Positions 15,606-24,896 of a stretch of 64,000 nt of DNA are shown in pieces (positions within the stretch are counted from its first letter, which is position 1; each line of letters starts with the position of its first letter). The DNA is from Roseimaritima sediminicola. Its GTDB lineage: Bacteria; Planctomycetota; Planctomycetia; Pirellulales; Pirellulaceae. The position numbers and the translations under genes are program-made. Under the pieces are notes generated by a model that had not been told where the DNA came from, made no database searches, and saw only the letters and a list, made by a program, of their open reading frames with translations. The DNA is taken from NCBI RefSeq assembly GCF_009618275.1, contig NZ_WIAD01000024.1, positions 1-64,000 of the forward strand, given 5' to 3'.

Positions 15606-17984
15606 TTACCAGTCGCGTTCGACGGGGCGGTGGCGACGACGCTCGGCCATTTCTTTGCGTACGCGGCGCAGCATCTCGCGGTCGCGTACCGCTTGCAGCA
15701 GCTTCATCGCCTCCTCGCGGCTCATCATCTCGGTCCCCTGCCCCATGTTGACGGCACCGCCGCCGGACTCCGTTTCCTGGCCGTCGCCATCTCCGGCCGC
15801 CGCCAATTGGCCGCGGGGATCGGCGGCGTCCCCCTGCTCGTCCCCGGTGTCCGCCGCCGGCTCCGGTGCATTCTCTGGTTGCTGTCCGTGCTGGTCGAGC
15901 GATTGCATCGGATCTTGAGACGAGGGATTTTGGTCCGCCTCGGGGTCGTTCGGAGGGCCATCCGTGCCGCCAGCCGTTTCATCGTCCGCTGACGGGTTCT
16001 CGTCACCGGTTGACGAATTACTGTCATTTGGTGATTGATTGCTGTCATCTGGTGATTGATTGCTGTCATCTGGTGACGGTTTTTCGTCATCCGGTGATGG
16101 AGTGTTCTCGTTAGGGGGCGAGTCTTGCCCCTGATCGGGCTCGTCCTCGGACGCGTCCTGCGGGCCCGACTCACTCGACCGGTCTTGCTCCCTGGAGTCG
16201 TTCGATTCAGCCGACGGGTCTGATTGGTCTTCCCCCTGCGAATCCTCCGGTTGCTCCTGCGGATCCTCCGGTTGCTCCTGTGGTTCGTCCTGCTCTTCAG
16301 ACGCCTGGCTGTCGGGGGAGGAGTCTCGCGGCTGCGGTTCGTTGGGTTGGTCTCGCAATTCTTGACACCACCGCGCGGCCAGTTCGAGGTTCGCGCGGGC
16401 CGCCGTGTGTCCGGGTGCGATCCGCAGCGTCGCCCGGTAGTGCTCGATGGCATGCTCAAGAGCGGCGAGCGTCTGCTGGCGATCTTGCTCGACCATCGAG
16501 ACGGCCTGGGCATAGAAACTGTTGCCCAGGTTGTATCGGCTGCGAGCAGCCAGCTGGCCATCGCCGCTGGCGGCCGCCTGCCGGAAATGTTCTTGGGCTT
16601 CGGCGATGTGGCCACTGCGATACAGGGCGACGCCCAGGTTGTAATGGAATTGGGCACGATGCTGGTCGGCAACGTCCATTTGCCGATAGCGTTCGACAGC
16701 GGCTTCGTACTGACCGTTGCGGACCAGGTCGTTGGCCTCTCGCATCGCGGCCGCACCGTCTGGTTGCTGTGCCGGCGGGGAGCTCTGCGCGGCGGCGGCG
16801 GCGGTCGAGACAGTCACAGCCAGGAGGCAGGATATGGTGAGCATCTTGGACGCGAAGCGTGCAAAGGTTTCCCAAGTGGAGAGCGCAAGAACACAGGCTG
16901 GAAGGCTCTGCCACATCGAACGAGCGGACAAAGCCGAAGTGGCGTCGGAGCCTTCGGCGGGGCGCCGGCCCGCCGCCGTGGATAACCAGACTTCGATCAA
17001 CAGCAACAACAGTGCCGGTGCCGCGAACCATTGGTAACGAGCCACGTAGGCATTGATTCGCGCCGTTTCGAATTCGGTCTGCGGAACGTTGGCGATGTAG
17101 CGGCGGTAGACGCCCGCCATGTCGACTCGTCGCGTGCCCGCGGGGATGTAGGCGCCGGCGGTGGCTTCGGCAACCGCCTGCAACACCCGGCCATCCATCT
17201 TGGACCAGACCTGTTCGCCGTTATAGGTCACGTAGCGGCTGGGCGGGCCCCCGCGGGCCGTGTCCTGGTCGGGGATCCTCGCCCCGGTTTCCGGGTCGCC
17301 CAGTCCGACGGTAAACACACGGATCCCCTGTTCCTGATGCAAACGCGTGGCCACCTCGACCGGTTGGCTCTCCTGGTCTTCACCGTCGGTGAACACGACG
17401 ATCACGCGATGTTGATGCGTTTTGTCCAGAAAACCATCAGCCGCCGCTTCGAGCGCGTCGCCCAGGCGTGAACCGCCGCGGCGGACGGAGTGCGGCCCGG
17501 CGGCATCGAGGGTTTGTTTGAAGTCGTGGTAGTGGCTGGTCAGCGGAACCGATTGCCGGGTTGCGCCGGCAAAGGTCACCAACCCGATGCGGTCACCGGC
17601 CAATTCGTCGACGATGTCCATGATCTGTTGCTTGGCTCGGTCCAGCCGACTGGGGGCCACATCCTGGGCCAGCATGCTCCGCGAGACATCCAGCACGAAC
17701 ATGATTTCGATGCCGCGCTGCGGGACCTCGCGCCAGGTTTTGCCCCAGCGGATATCGGTCAGGGCGACCACCAACAGTGCCAGCGATCCAGCCAACAACA
17801 GCGTGCGGGCGGCGTAGCGGATTCCGCGGCGGGCCGGGAACAGCCGCGTGCGCATCGCATCCTGGGCGAAACGTCGGGCCGCCCGGCGGCGCGCCAGCCA
17901 GGACCAGATCGCCAGGATCAGGCCCGCAGCCACAGCCGCCAGCCAGACCAGCTGATTCGGATTGCCGTATTGCACGTCCATCAT
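15606..17984 (-). CDS. BatB-BatC fusion: VWA domain protein with TPR region
   Basis: A 792-residue protein. Two N-terminal membrane helices precede a VWA domain whose MIDAS motif DVSRS is at 99-103 (FVLDVSRSMLAQD, FTDGEDQES). A third helix (FAAPALLLLLIEVWLS) normally ends BatB. A short linker, then a signal-like segment (MLTISCLLAVTVSTAAAAA) and TPRs (AQFHYNLGVALYRSGHIAEAQEHF), normally start BatC. About 200 acidic Ser/Pro/Gln-rich residues and a basic C-terminus follow. The start is set by an ATGA overlap with batA. The linker contains an in-frame repeat A copy at 16892-16914, suggesting that the fusion arose around an intergenic repeat. Confidence 0.85.
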   Translation of the reverse strand: MMDVQYGNPNQLVWLAAVAAGLILAIWSWLARRRAARRFAQDAMRTRLFPARRGIRYAARTLLLAGSLALLVVALTDIRWGKTWREVPQRGIEIMFVLDVSRSMLAQDVAPSRLDRAKQQIMDIVDELAGDRIGLVTFAGATRQSVPLTSHYHDFKQTLDAAGPHSVRRGGSRLGDALEAAADGFLDKTHQHRVIVVFTDGEDQESQPVEVATRLHQEQGIRVFTVGLGDPETGARIPDQDTARGGPPSRYVTYNGEQVWSKMDGRVLQAVAEATAGAYIPAGTRRVDMAGVYRRYIANVPQTEFETARINAYVARYQWFAAPALLLLLIEVWLSTAAGRRPAEGSDATSALSARSMWQSLPACVLALSTWETFARFASKMLTISCLLAVTVSTAAAAAQSSPPAQQPDGAAAMREANDLVRNGQYEAAVERYRQMDVADQHRAQFHYNLGVALYRSGHIAEAQEHFRQAAASGDGQLAARSRYNLGNSFYAQAVSMVEQDRQQTLAALEHAIEHYRATLRIAPGHTAARANLELAARWCQELRDQPNEPQPRDSSPDSQASEEQDEPQEQPEDPQEQPEDSQGEDQSDPSAESNDSREQDRSSESGPQDASEDEPDQGQDSPPNENTPSPDDEKPSPDDSNQSPDDSNQSPNDSNSSTGDENPSADDETAGGTDGPPNDPEADQNPSSQDPMQSLDQHGQQPENAPEPAADTGDEQGDAADPRGQLAAAGDGDGQETESGGGAVNMGQGTEMMSREEAMKLLQAVRDREMLRRVRKEMAERRRHRPVERDW
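16892..16914. repeat. Repeat A copy inside the batB/batC coding region
   Basis: This segment differs from the consensus in a few bases (GAAGGCTCTG instead of GAAGCCTATG) and is read in frame on the minus strand as MWQSLPAC. It lies exactly between the end of the BatB-type part and the signal-like start of the BatC-type part. Confidence 0.65.
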
Positions 17985-19084
17985 GTCAATTCTCGCAGCC
18001 ACGTGTGTTCCAGCAGCCAACGCACGAGCAGCAGCACCAGGGCCAGCCCCAGCAGGGGCGGCAGGGCATCCAGCGGCGGCAGGGCGCCCGCGGGCAGTTT
18101 CGTCGGCTGGACGGCCAATTCGCGGTAGTCGACGAAGTGGTGGGTTTCGACTTTGGTTTTTTCCAGTGCGTCGATCGCGGCATAGATCTGCTTCAGCGAA
18201 TCGGTGTCGGTGGCGCGAAAGTACTTGCCGCCCGTGGTTTCGGCCACCCTCTGCAAGGTTTCCTCGTCGATATTCACCTCCATCCAGCGTAGCCGTTCGC
18301 GGCCGAACAGGTCGACCACGGGAATCGGAGCTCGTCCCTTGGTGCCGACGCCAATGGTGTAAATTTTAATGCCCAGCGTCTTGGCCAGTTCGGCCGCTTG
18401 CTGGGGTTCGATGTCGCCGGCATTGTTTTCGCCGTCGGTCAGCAGGATGATGACCTTGCTTTTGATCTTCTCACTTTGTCGTTCATCGAGGGCGGTCAGT
18501 TTCTCCACCGCCAGCGCGATCGCATCACCGATCGCCGTGCCGTCTTCGTTTCCCCGCGGGGCGATGGTGGTCGCGTTCAGTCGCGAGACGACGAAACCGT
18601 GGTCCAGCGTCGGTGGCGTCTGTCCATCGGCGAAGCCAGCAAAGGTGATCAGGCCCACCAGATCGCTGAACCGACCCTGTAGCGCTTCCTCCGACGCATC
18701 TTCTTGTTCGCCGGTCACGAACGCGCCGGCGACGTTTTTCACTGCGGCCAATCGATCCACCGATTCGCCATCGATTTGGAAATCCATCGCTCGCATGCTG
18801 CCGCTGCGGTCCACGATCAATTGGATCGCGATCCCTTCGTTCTCAGCGATCGTTCGCTCCTGGCCCAGGCGAGGTCGCGCGAGAGCGATGATGATCAGGG
18901 CGATCGCCACGATGGTCAGCACCGGCGGCAGCCACAGCATTCGCTGCCGCAGCGTCCGGCGCAACTGGCCAGCGATATCGATACCGCTGAACCGAACGGC
19001 CGGCCGCCGGCGAGTCGCGAACAATCGCCATGCCACCCAGGGCAACAGCAACAATAACAACAGGTACCAAGGCGAATGAAACAT
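17981..19084 (-). CDS. BatA-type VWA domain membrane protein
   Basis: A 367-residue Bat/aerotolerance protein. The start MFHSPWYLL was chosen because its ATG overlaps the preceding TGA (TGATG) with GGAGG 7 bases upstream; the 60-codon longer frame is out-of-frame translation of the neighbour. Membrane helices lie at about 5-20, 51-69 and near the C-terminus (LGLALVLLLVRWLLE). The VWA domain has a complete DRSGS metal site at 92-96 and IILLTDGENNAG. It pairs with the BatB-type VWA encoded immediately downstream (4-bp overlap). Confidence 0.9.
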   Translation of the reverse strand: MFHSPWYLLLLLLLPWVAWRLFATRRRPAVRFSGIDIAGQLRRTLRQRMLWLPPVLTIVAIALIIIALARPRLGQERTIAENEGIAIQLIVDRSGSMRAMDFQIDGESVDRLAAVKNVAGAFVTGEQEDASEEALQGRFSDLVGLITFAGFADGQTPPTLDHGFVVSRLNATTIAPRGNEDGTAIGDAIALAVEKLTALDERQSEKIKSKVIILLTDGENNAGDIEPQQAAELAKTLGIKIYTIGVGTKGRAPIPVVDLFGRERLRWMEVNIDEETLQRVAETTGGKYFRATDTDSLKQIYAAIDALEKTKVETHHFVDYRELAVQPTKLPAGALPPLDALPPLLGLALVLLLVRWLLEHTWLRELT

Positions 19085-20121
19085 CAGGTCGCCTCCCTCT
19101 GTGCGACGATCCACTCGCGCACCGACCGCAGGATCGCCGCGGTCTGCTCGCGGGACAGGTTTCGTCCCGCAAACCGGGCCTGGTCGCTGGTGCGGAGCGC
19201 CTCGCGAACGCGTTCGGTGCGGGCGGCGTCCACTTGTCCTGCCGACGCCGCGTGTTGGATCCACTCCGCAAAGCTGGTCACCTCGGTCGTTTTAGCCGGC
19301 CCGGTAGCTGGTTGCGTTGCGTCCGAAGTGTCGCTGGCATCATCCTGCACCGCCCGCCGCTGGGCCAGCGTCTCCAGGATCTCGGACATTCGCGCCAGAG
19401 CCGCGTCGGGTTCCCATTCGGCCCGTTCGGTGGCGGATTCCAGTTCGGACAATTGCTCGACGGCCCACTCGGTCGGCCAGCGCCGGCGCGTTCGCCGCAT
19501 CCACACCACCGCGGCGGCGGCCATGACGGCGACACCGGCGGCCAGACCGCCGGCCCACCACAGCCAGCGCAAATTCGCCTCCGGCGGTGTCGGCGGCGGA
19601 TCCACTACGGTGTCGATGTCACGGAACTGCGTCGGGTCGGTGCGTTCCTCCAGCACGCTGGTCACCGTGATGGTCACCGGGTCGGTGCGCAGGGTCGTCT
19701 TATCACCGCCGCCGGTCGCGACAACCGTGACCTCCAGCGGCGGCACTCGCCGCGGTCCGGCCAACAAGCTTTCGATCTGAAAGCGACGGGTCCAGCGGCG
19801 GCGTTGGGGGTCTTCGGCCAACGGGATGTCGTCGATGTCGCGTACTTGCAGCACTTCGAAATCGCCCAGAGCTTCGCCGGGTTCGGGGAAGTTGATTTTG
19901 GCGCCCGCCGCCGCCGTTACGGTCAACTCCAGCCAGATCGGCTGAGCCACCTGGATCGGTTGGTCGGTGACCTGCAGGTCCACCTCGGCGCTCGCCGCCG
20001 GCGACGAGGCCAGCCAGAGCGGCAGCAGGCTTGCCAGACAGAGCCAGACCGGCAGGCGCCCGCCCGACAGGGGAGCACTGAACCGGTGGCATTGTCGATC
20101 GGCGGGTCGCGGGGTATTCAA
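19084..20121 (-). CDS. BatD-like membrane-anchored protein
   Basis: A 345-residue protein with a TTG start overlapping the TGA of the DUF58 gene (TTGA). A signal peptide precedes ASAEVDLQVTD. An Ig-like BatD-type domain follows (VAQPIWLELTVTAAAGAKINFPEPG, then FEVLQVRDIDD). A single helix (LWWAGGLAAGVAVMAAAAVVW) leads to a charged cytoplasmic helical domain with RRRWPTEWAVEQLSELE. The layout, between DUF58 and BatA, matches the DUF4381/BatD-like position in Bat operons, so it is probably a periplasmic partner of the VWA proteins. Confidence 0.75.
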   Translation of the reverse strand: MNTPRPADRQCHRFSAPLSGGRLPVWLCLASLLPLWLASSPAASAEVDLQVTDQPIQVAQPIWLELTVTAAAGAKINFPEPGEALGDFEVLQVRDIDDIPLAEDPQRRRWTRRFQIESLLAGPRRVPPLEVTVVATGGGDKTTLRTDPVTITVTSVLEERTDPTQFRDIDTVVDPPPTPPEANLRWLWWAGGLAAGVAVMAAAAVVWMRRTRRRWPTEWAVEQLSELESATERAEWEPDAALARMSEILETLAQRRAVQDDASDTSDATQPATGPAKTTEVTSFAEWIQHAASAGQVDAARTERVREALRTSDQARFAGRNLSREQTAAILRSVREWIVAQREAT

Positions 20122-20993
20122 CGTCGCGTCTCCCGAGTGTGGAAGTAGCGTCGCAGCGGATCCACGAGGTCTTGGCCGGTTTCCAAACGAAGGGGCATCA
20201 AGCGCAGACTGCGGAACAGGTGATCGCGTCGCTGGGATTGCTGTGCGACCAATTCGGCAAACCGCCGGCGGTTCGCCCGGCTGGCCAGATCGACCGTGAT
20301 CCGCTCGCCCGTTTCGGCATCTTCCAAGCGGATCAAGCCGACGTTGGGCATTTCGTATTCGCGGGGGTCGGTAATCACGACGGGGATGATGTCGTGTTTG
20401 CGGGCGGCGACGCGCAGCGATTTGTCGTACCCGGCGTCCTGAAAGTCGCTGATCAGAAACGCCACGCTGCGGCGGCCCGCGGTACGCTGAAACGCGTCCA
20501 GGGCATGCGTCAGATCCGTTCCGCTGCCGATCGGTTGGCAGTACAACAATTCACGAATCAAACGCAGGACGTGGCGGGAGCCCTTGCCCGCCGGCAGGTG
20601 TTTTTCCACACGGTCGGTAAACAGCGTCAAGCCGACTTTGTCGTTGTTCTTGATCGCCGACATCGCCAGGATCGCGCCGAGCTCCGCGACCAGGTCGCGT
20701 TTGGTTTGCGTCGTCGTGCCCAGTTGCTGCGAGCCGCTCAGGTCGACCAACAGATGGACCGACAGCTCGCGTTCCTCGCGGAACAGTTTCACGAACGGCT
20801 GGTCGCTGCGAGCCGTCACGTTCCAGTCGATCGCTCGCACATCGTCGCCCACTTGATAGGGACGCACCTCTTCGAATTCGATGCCCCGACCCTTGAACGC
20901 CGAGTGCCAGTTGCCGGCCAGCAACTCGTCGACCTTGTGCGAGGTGCGGATCTGAATCCGACGAATCTTGCGAAGCATCTCGCGAGGGATCAT
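20118..20993 (-). CDS. DUF58 domain protein
   Basis: A 291-residue soluble protein with the DUF58 signature GRGIEFEEVRPYQVGDDVRAIDWNVTAR and a VWA-like core (LLVDLSGSQQLGTTT, VAFLISDFQDAGY). An AGAGGA site precedes the ATG. In MoxR operons of many phyla this protein lies between moxR and the VWA genes and is thought to act with the MoxR ATPase. It is co-directional with and 20 bp after moxR. Confidence 0.92.
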   Translation of the reverse strand: MIPREMLRKIRRIQIRTSHKVDELLAGNWHSAFKGRGIEFEEVRPYQVGDDVRAIDWNVTARSDQPFVKLFREERELSVHLLVDLSGSQQLGTTTQTKRDLVAELGAILAMSAIKNNDKVGLTLFTDRVEKHLPAGKGSRHVLRLIRELLYCQPIGSGTDLTHALDAFQRTAGRRSVAFLISDFQDAGYDKSLRVAARKHDIIPVVITDPREYEMPNVGLIRLEDAETGERITVDLASRANRRRFAELVAQQSQRRDHLFRSLRLMPLRLETGQDLVDPLRRYFHTRETRR

Positions 20994-21013
20994 GAACCGT
21001 TCCTCTGTGTCGT

Positions 21014-22024
21014 TCAGGGCATGTAGATGTTCTGCAGGATCTCACGCACCACCGACTCGCTGTCGCGGTCTTCGGCTTCCGCTTCGTAGGTCACCATCAC
21101 GCGGTGCCGGAGCACGTCCAGCGCGATCTCGCGGACGTCTTGCGGGGTGACGTAGCCGCGCCCGTCCAGAAACGCGCTGGCTTTGGCGGCCAGCGTCAGG
21201 TTGATCGTGGCTCGCGGTGAACCGCCGAACTGAATCAATTCGCCCAGCGGCAATCCGTAGGCTTCCGGCGTGCGGGTGGCCATGACAATGTCGACGATGT
21301 AGTGCTGGACTTTTTCGTCGACGTGTACCTGATCGACCAGCCGCCGGGCGGCGAGGATTTCTTCGGGCGACGTCACCGGTTGGATGTCGAACACCGCCGA
21401 CGTCTTGCTCATCCGCTGCAGGATCTGCAGTTCCTCGTCGCGGCTGGGATAGCCGACGATGACCTTCAGCATGAAGCGGTCGGTCTGGGCTTCGGGCAAC
21501 TGGTACGTGCCCTCTTGTTCGATCGGGTTCTGCGTGGCCATCACCAGAAAGGGTTGCTCGAGGGCGAAGGTTTCCGAACCGATCGTCACCTGTCGTTCCT
21601 GCATCGCTTCCAGCAGGGCGCTTTGCACTTTGGCCGGCGCCCGGTTGATTTCGTCGGCGAGGATCAAGTTGGAAAAGATCGGGCCTTTCTGGACCACGAA
21701 GCTTTGGTCTTGGGGCCGGTAGACCAGCGTTCCGATCAGGTCGGCCGGCAACAGGTCGGGGGTGAACTGCAACCGCTGGAAATCGGTGCGAATGGCTTGC
21801 GCGAGGCTGGAGACGGCCGTCGTTTTGGCCAGGCCCGGGACGCCTTCGATCAACAGATGCCCGTTGGCCAACAGTCCCAGCAACATGCGGTGCACCAGTT
21901 TCTGCTGGCCGACCAGCACCTGGTTGACCTGCTGGACGATCTGCCGGAACGGTTCGCTGTGCTGCTGGATCTCGGCTGTCAGGCGGGCGACCTGATCCTG
22001 GACGTTGGTTTCATCCGGTGACAT
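21014..22024 (-). CDS. MoxR-family AAA+ ATPase
   Basis: A 336-residue AAA+ chaperone, first gene of the Bat operon. The start MSPDETN was preferred over the 21-codon longer frame. Walker A is GVPGLAKT at 61-68, Walker B LILADEINRAP, sensor 1 MATQNPIEQEGTYQLPEAQTDRF, and the lid domain contains GGSPRATINLTLAAKA. MoxR proteins help mature or regulate VWA-domain partners, which fits the DUF58, BatA and BatB genes downstream. Confidence 0.93.
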   Translation of the reverse strand: MSPDETNVQDQVARLTAEIQQHSEPFRQIVQQVNQVLVGQQKLVHRMLLGLLANGHLLIEGVPGLAKTTAVSSLAQAIRTDFQRLQFTPDLLPADLIGTLVYRPQDQSFVVQKGPIFSNLILADEINRAPAKVQSALLEAMQERQVTIGSETFALEQPFLVMATQNPIEQEGTYQLPEAQTDRFMLKVIVGYPSRDEELQILQRMSKTSAVFDIQPVTSPEEILAARRLVDQVHVDEKVQHYIVDIVMATRTPEAYGLPLGELIQFGGSPRATINLTLAAKASAFLDGRGYVTPQDVREIALDVLRHRVMVTYEAEAEDRDSESVVREILQNIYMP

Positions 22025-22087
22025 ATTCGCTCTCAAACTCAAAACGTCATGGACGGTGGAAGAATCGGCGGGGCGGCCCGTTTGCAA

Positions 22088-22423
22088 CCGCCGGGAAGGG
22101 TTCTCAGGTACAAACGCGGGGCTCCGCCAAAGGCTAGGCAGTCATTGTGCCAGGAACCGGCCATGGCAACCGGCCTGCCGGTCTGGTGGAAGCCCCATCG
22201 GCTTTGGTAAACTTTATAGAGAACCCGCCTTTCCTCCCGCCCAAAAGCCGATCGCCGGAAAGATTTTTATCTTCGGCGGTAACGGCTCCTGCCGCTTGAA
22301 ACCGGGGCGTTACGTCCCGGCGCTTGTGCTCCCTGGGGCATTTTGCCCCGCCGGGTGTTTTGACGGAGTTTTGTCCGCTGAACCGCTTGATGCGTTTGTC
22401 TTTGCCTCGAAAGGAACCCGAAC
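22088..22423 (+). promoter_or_regulatory. Structured 5' leader of the UPF0324 gene
   Basis: The 336-bp gap between divergent moxR and the exporter gene holds four successive hairpins on the plus strand. First: CCAG-GA-ACCGGC (22150-22161) with GCCGGTCTGG (22177-22186). Second, the best: a three-tier stem at 22246-22287 (AGCCG/CGGCT, CGCCG/CGGCG, AAGAT/ATCTT, loop TTTT). Third: 22304-22318. Fourth: GGGGC-ATTTT-GCCCC at 22335-22349. The gene's AAAGGA site lies just before its ATG. I match this to no riboswitch class; regulation is inferred from structure only. Confidence 0.5.
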
Positions 22424-23887
22424 ATGTCGCCCAGTGAACCCGCCGTGGACGAACCGATTCAGCCGCCCGGGCCGGCGAGTACATGGCGCGAGATGCGGAC
22501 GACGGAGGACTGGTGGGCCATCTGGTGTGCGGGATTGTTGTTGGTGGTCTGTTTTGCGGCCGTATGGTTTTCGCGCCCCGCCGATCTGGGCCAGCGCGTC
22601 GAGCAGGGCGAAACGGTCCAGGTCACCAGTCCGCTGAAGGGGTGGTTGGCCAAACCGGGCTCCTGGCAGGACAATCCGCTGGACGCGTTCTACGTTGCCG
22701 CCGAAGCGGGTACCGGTGCGGCGGCCACCCACACCTGGCTGGGCGTGCTGGGCGTGTTCGTCGTGATCGCCGTATTGTTTACCGTGGCCATGGCCGTACG
22801 GGGCCGGTCGGCGATCGGATTCTTAAAAGGGTTCCCGATCGTTTTTCTGTTGGCCACGCTGGCCTATGTGATGGCGGCCCATGTGCAGGTCAAGGCGTAC
22901 AACCTGGAGTACGCACTTTGGGCGCTGTTGGTGGGATTGATCATCAGCAACACCGTGGGCACGCCGGATTTTCTCAAGAACGCCGCGCTGACGGAGTTTT
23001 TTATCAAGACCGGGCTGGTGCTGTTGGGCGCCGAAGTGCTGATGAGCCGCCTGTTGGCGCTGGGGGTGCCGGGGATTTTTGTGGCTTGGGTCGTGACCCC
23101 GATCGTGCTGGTCTGCACGTATATCTTTGGTCAGAAAGTCCTCCGCATCCCCTCGCGATCGCTGAACATGGTGATCTCGGCCGACATGTCGGTGTGCGGC
23201 GTCTCGGCAGCCATCGCCACGGCCGCCGCGTGCAAAGCCAAGAAGGAAGAACTGTCGCTGGCCATCGGGATGTCGTTGTCCTTTACCGTGGTCATGATGA
23301 TCGTGTTGCCGGCGATCATCAAAGCCACGGGGATGAGCGAGATTTTGGGCGGTGCCTGGTTGGGCGGAACGATCGATTCGACCGGCGCCGTAGCGGTGGC
23401 CGGGGCCGTGCTGGGCGACCGCGCGTTGGAGGTGGCCGCGACGGTCAAAATGATCCAGAACATCCTGATCGGTGTGACCGCGTTCTTCGTAGCCATCTAC
23501 TGGGTCACTTACGTCGAACGCGATGCTTCGGCACCGCGTCCTGGGGCGATGGAAATCTGGTACCGGTTTCCCAAATTCGTCCTCGGCTTTGTCCTGGCTT
23601 CGGTCGTCTTCTCGGTGCTGTTCGTAACCCTGCAAGGCGGTCCCGAGGTGATCGACGCGATGATCAAAGGATCGACCAAGACGTTTCGCGGCTGGTTCTT
23701 CTGTTTGGCGTTTGTCAGTATTGGGCTGGAAACAAACTTCCGCGCCCTCGCCCCCTATTTCCGTGGCGGGCGACCGCTGATCCTGTACGTGTGCGGGCAA
23801 ACGCTGAACCTGTGCCTGACGCTGTTCATGGCCTGGTTGATGTTCCGCGTGATCTTTGCGGATTTGATCGAAGAAATGATTCCTTAA
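22424..23887 (+). CDS. UPF0324 family membrane protein (putative sulfate exporter)
   Basis: A 487-residue protein with about ten membrane segments and the UPF0324 features [63 protein letters not shown] and [15 protein letters not shown]. The family is called putative sulfate exporter; the substrate is not proven. An N-terminal extension (residues 1-110) contains one extra helix and an extracytoplasmic loop. The start has AAAGGA a few bases upstream. It is a single gene with a long structured leader. Confidence 0.88.
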   Translation: MSPSEPAVDEPIQPPGPASTWREMRTTEDWWAIWCAGLLLVVCFAAVWFSRPADLGQRVEQGETVQVTSPLKGWLAKPGSWQDNPLDAFYVAAEAGTGAAATHTWLGVLGVFVVIAVLFTVAMAVRGRSAIGFLKGFPIVFLLATLAYVMAAHVQVKAYNLEYALWALLVGLIISNTVGTPDFLKNAALTEFFIKTGLVLLGAEVLMSRLLALGVPGIFVAWVVTPIVLVCTYIFGQKVLRIPSRSLNMVISADMSVCGVSAAIATAAACKAKKEELSLAIGMSLSFTVVMMIVLPAIIKATGMSEILGGAWLGGTIDSTGAVAVAGAVLGDRALEVAATVKMIQNILIGVTAFFVAIYWVTYVERDASAPRPGAMEIWYRFPKFVLGFVLASVVFSVLFVTLQGGPEVIDAMIKGSTKTFRGWFFCLAFVSIGLETNFRALAPYFRGGRPLILYVCGQTLNLCLTLFMAWLMFRVIFADLIEEMIP

Positions 23888-23968
23888 GTCTACGGCGGAC
23901 CTTTCCCGGGGCTTTCGCGCGGCGCCAATTTGGTAGAATGCAGAATTGAGCCGTTCGAGCGTTTGCTC

Positions 23969-24076
23969 GGTTGCGAAGCAACCAGCCGCAGGGCGCTAGC
24001 CCCCGGTTGCGAAGCAACCAGCCGCAGGGCGCTAGCCCCCGGTTGCGAAGCAACCAGCCGCAGGGCGCTAGCCCCC
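23969..24076. repeat. Three tandem 36-bp units
   Basis: Exact units start at 23969, 24005 and 24041, each containing the hairpin GGTTGC-GAA-GCAACC and the palindrome GGGCGCTAGCCC; a partial fourth begins at 24077. There are no spacers, so it is not a CRISPR. It fills most of the 314-bp gap between the exporter and the TerB-like gene, where no gene is seen. Confidence 0.9.
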
Positions 24077-24201
24077 GGTTCCTGTCCACACCACCTAACC
24101 AACCGAGGCTATCGCAACACGGCTCGTCGGAAAGCGTGTCAGTTATTGACCGCGCGATGCTAAGCCGCGTTTTCGAGTCGCCGTTCTGAGAGGAATCCGT
24201 C

Positions 24202-24768
24202 ATGAGTGAACCCGATGCAATCCACAAGCGCGGCCGCGCGTTAGAGGATGAGTTTTTCCATCGCGTGGATGAAGAACTGCAGGAAAAAATCCGCTTGGCC
24301 GTCCAGCGAGAACAACCCAAAGCGATGCTGCGAGAGGCGACCGGGTTTCAAGACGACGAGCTGCTGGACCAGTTGCTCGACGCGGGCATCAATGTCGAGA
24401 AGTTGGCCGCCTTGGCTTTGGTCCCGGCCGTGTCGGTGGCCTGGGCCGATGGCAAGGTGACGCCGGATGAGCGTCGTGCGGTGCTGCAAGCCGCCGGTGC
24501 GGATGGGCTGAAAAAGGATTCGGTGGCCTTTCATTTGGTCGAATCCTGGTTGCAACAGGAACCCTCGCCTTCGCTGTGGCAATTGTGGGAAGAGTACGCC
24601 GAAGCGTTGACCGCGGACATGTCCGAGAGCACCAAGAAGACGTTGACCGACGAAGTCATCCGTCAGGCGACCGTGGTCGCCAAGGCTTCCGGCGGGACGC
24701 TGGGATTCGGCAGCGTGTCGGCCAAGGAGCAAGCGGTGTTGAACAAAGCCCAGCGAACGCTCCAGTAG
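24202..24768 (+). CDS. TerB-like domain protein of unknown function
   Basis: A 188-residue soluble, helical protein. The stretch AALALVPAVSVAWADGKVTPDERRAVLQAAGADG closely resembles the TerB/DjlA-N helical metal-binding domain, with the acidic DGKVTPDE motif. GAGAGGAAT lies upstream of the ATG. Tellurite-resistance names attached to this family do not imply a proven function here. The universal stress protein gene follows on the same strand. Confidence 0.7.
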   Translation: MSEPDAIHKRGRALEDEFFHRVDEELQEKIRLAVQREQPKAMLREATGFQDDELLDQLLDAGINVEKLAALALVPAVSVAWADGKVTPDERRAVLQAAGADGLKKDSVAFHLVESWLQQEPSPSLWQLWEEYAEALTADMSESTKKTLTDEVIRQATVVAKASGGTLGFGSVSAKEQAVLNKAQRTLQ

Positions 24769-24896
24769 CCGCGACATCCGGGCACCCGGCCCGGCAGCCG
24801 CGGTTTGATTGATTGGTTTCCTTTCAGGCATGACTCCTCGGGCTCCGCCCTGCGGTGCGACTGCCTGAACTCCTCGGTCGCGTAAAGGTGGTTGCG

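Noticed and set aside
22141-22210. SAM-I or SAM-IV riboswitch upstream of the UPF0324 gene
   Set aside because: Only a short GGCAACC-like segment matches; the conserved P1/P2 and kink-turn sequences are not found.
23969-24076. CRISPR-like 36-bp repeats
   Set aside because: Contiguous identical units with no spacers.
24202-24768. Tellurite resistance island (TerB-like here, TerC at 50.9 kb)
   Set aside because: The two genes are 26 kb apart, belong to broad families, and no other ter genes accompany them.
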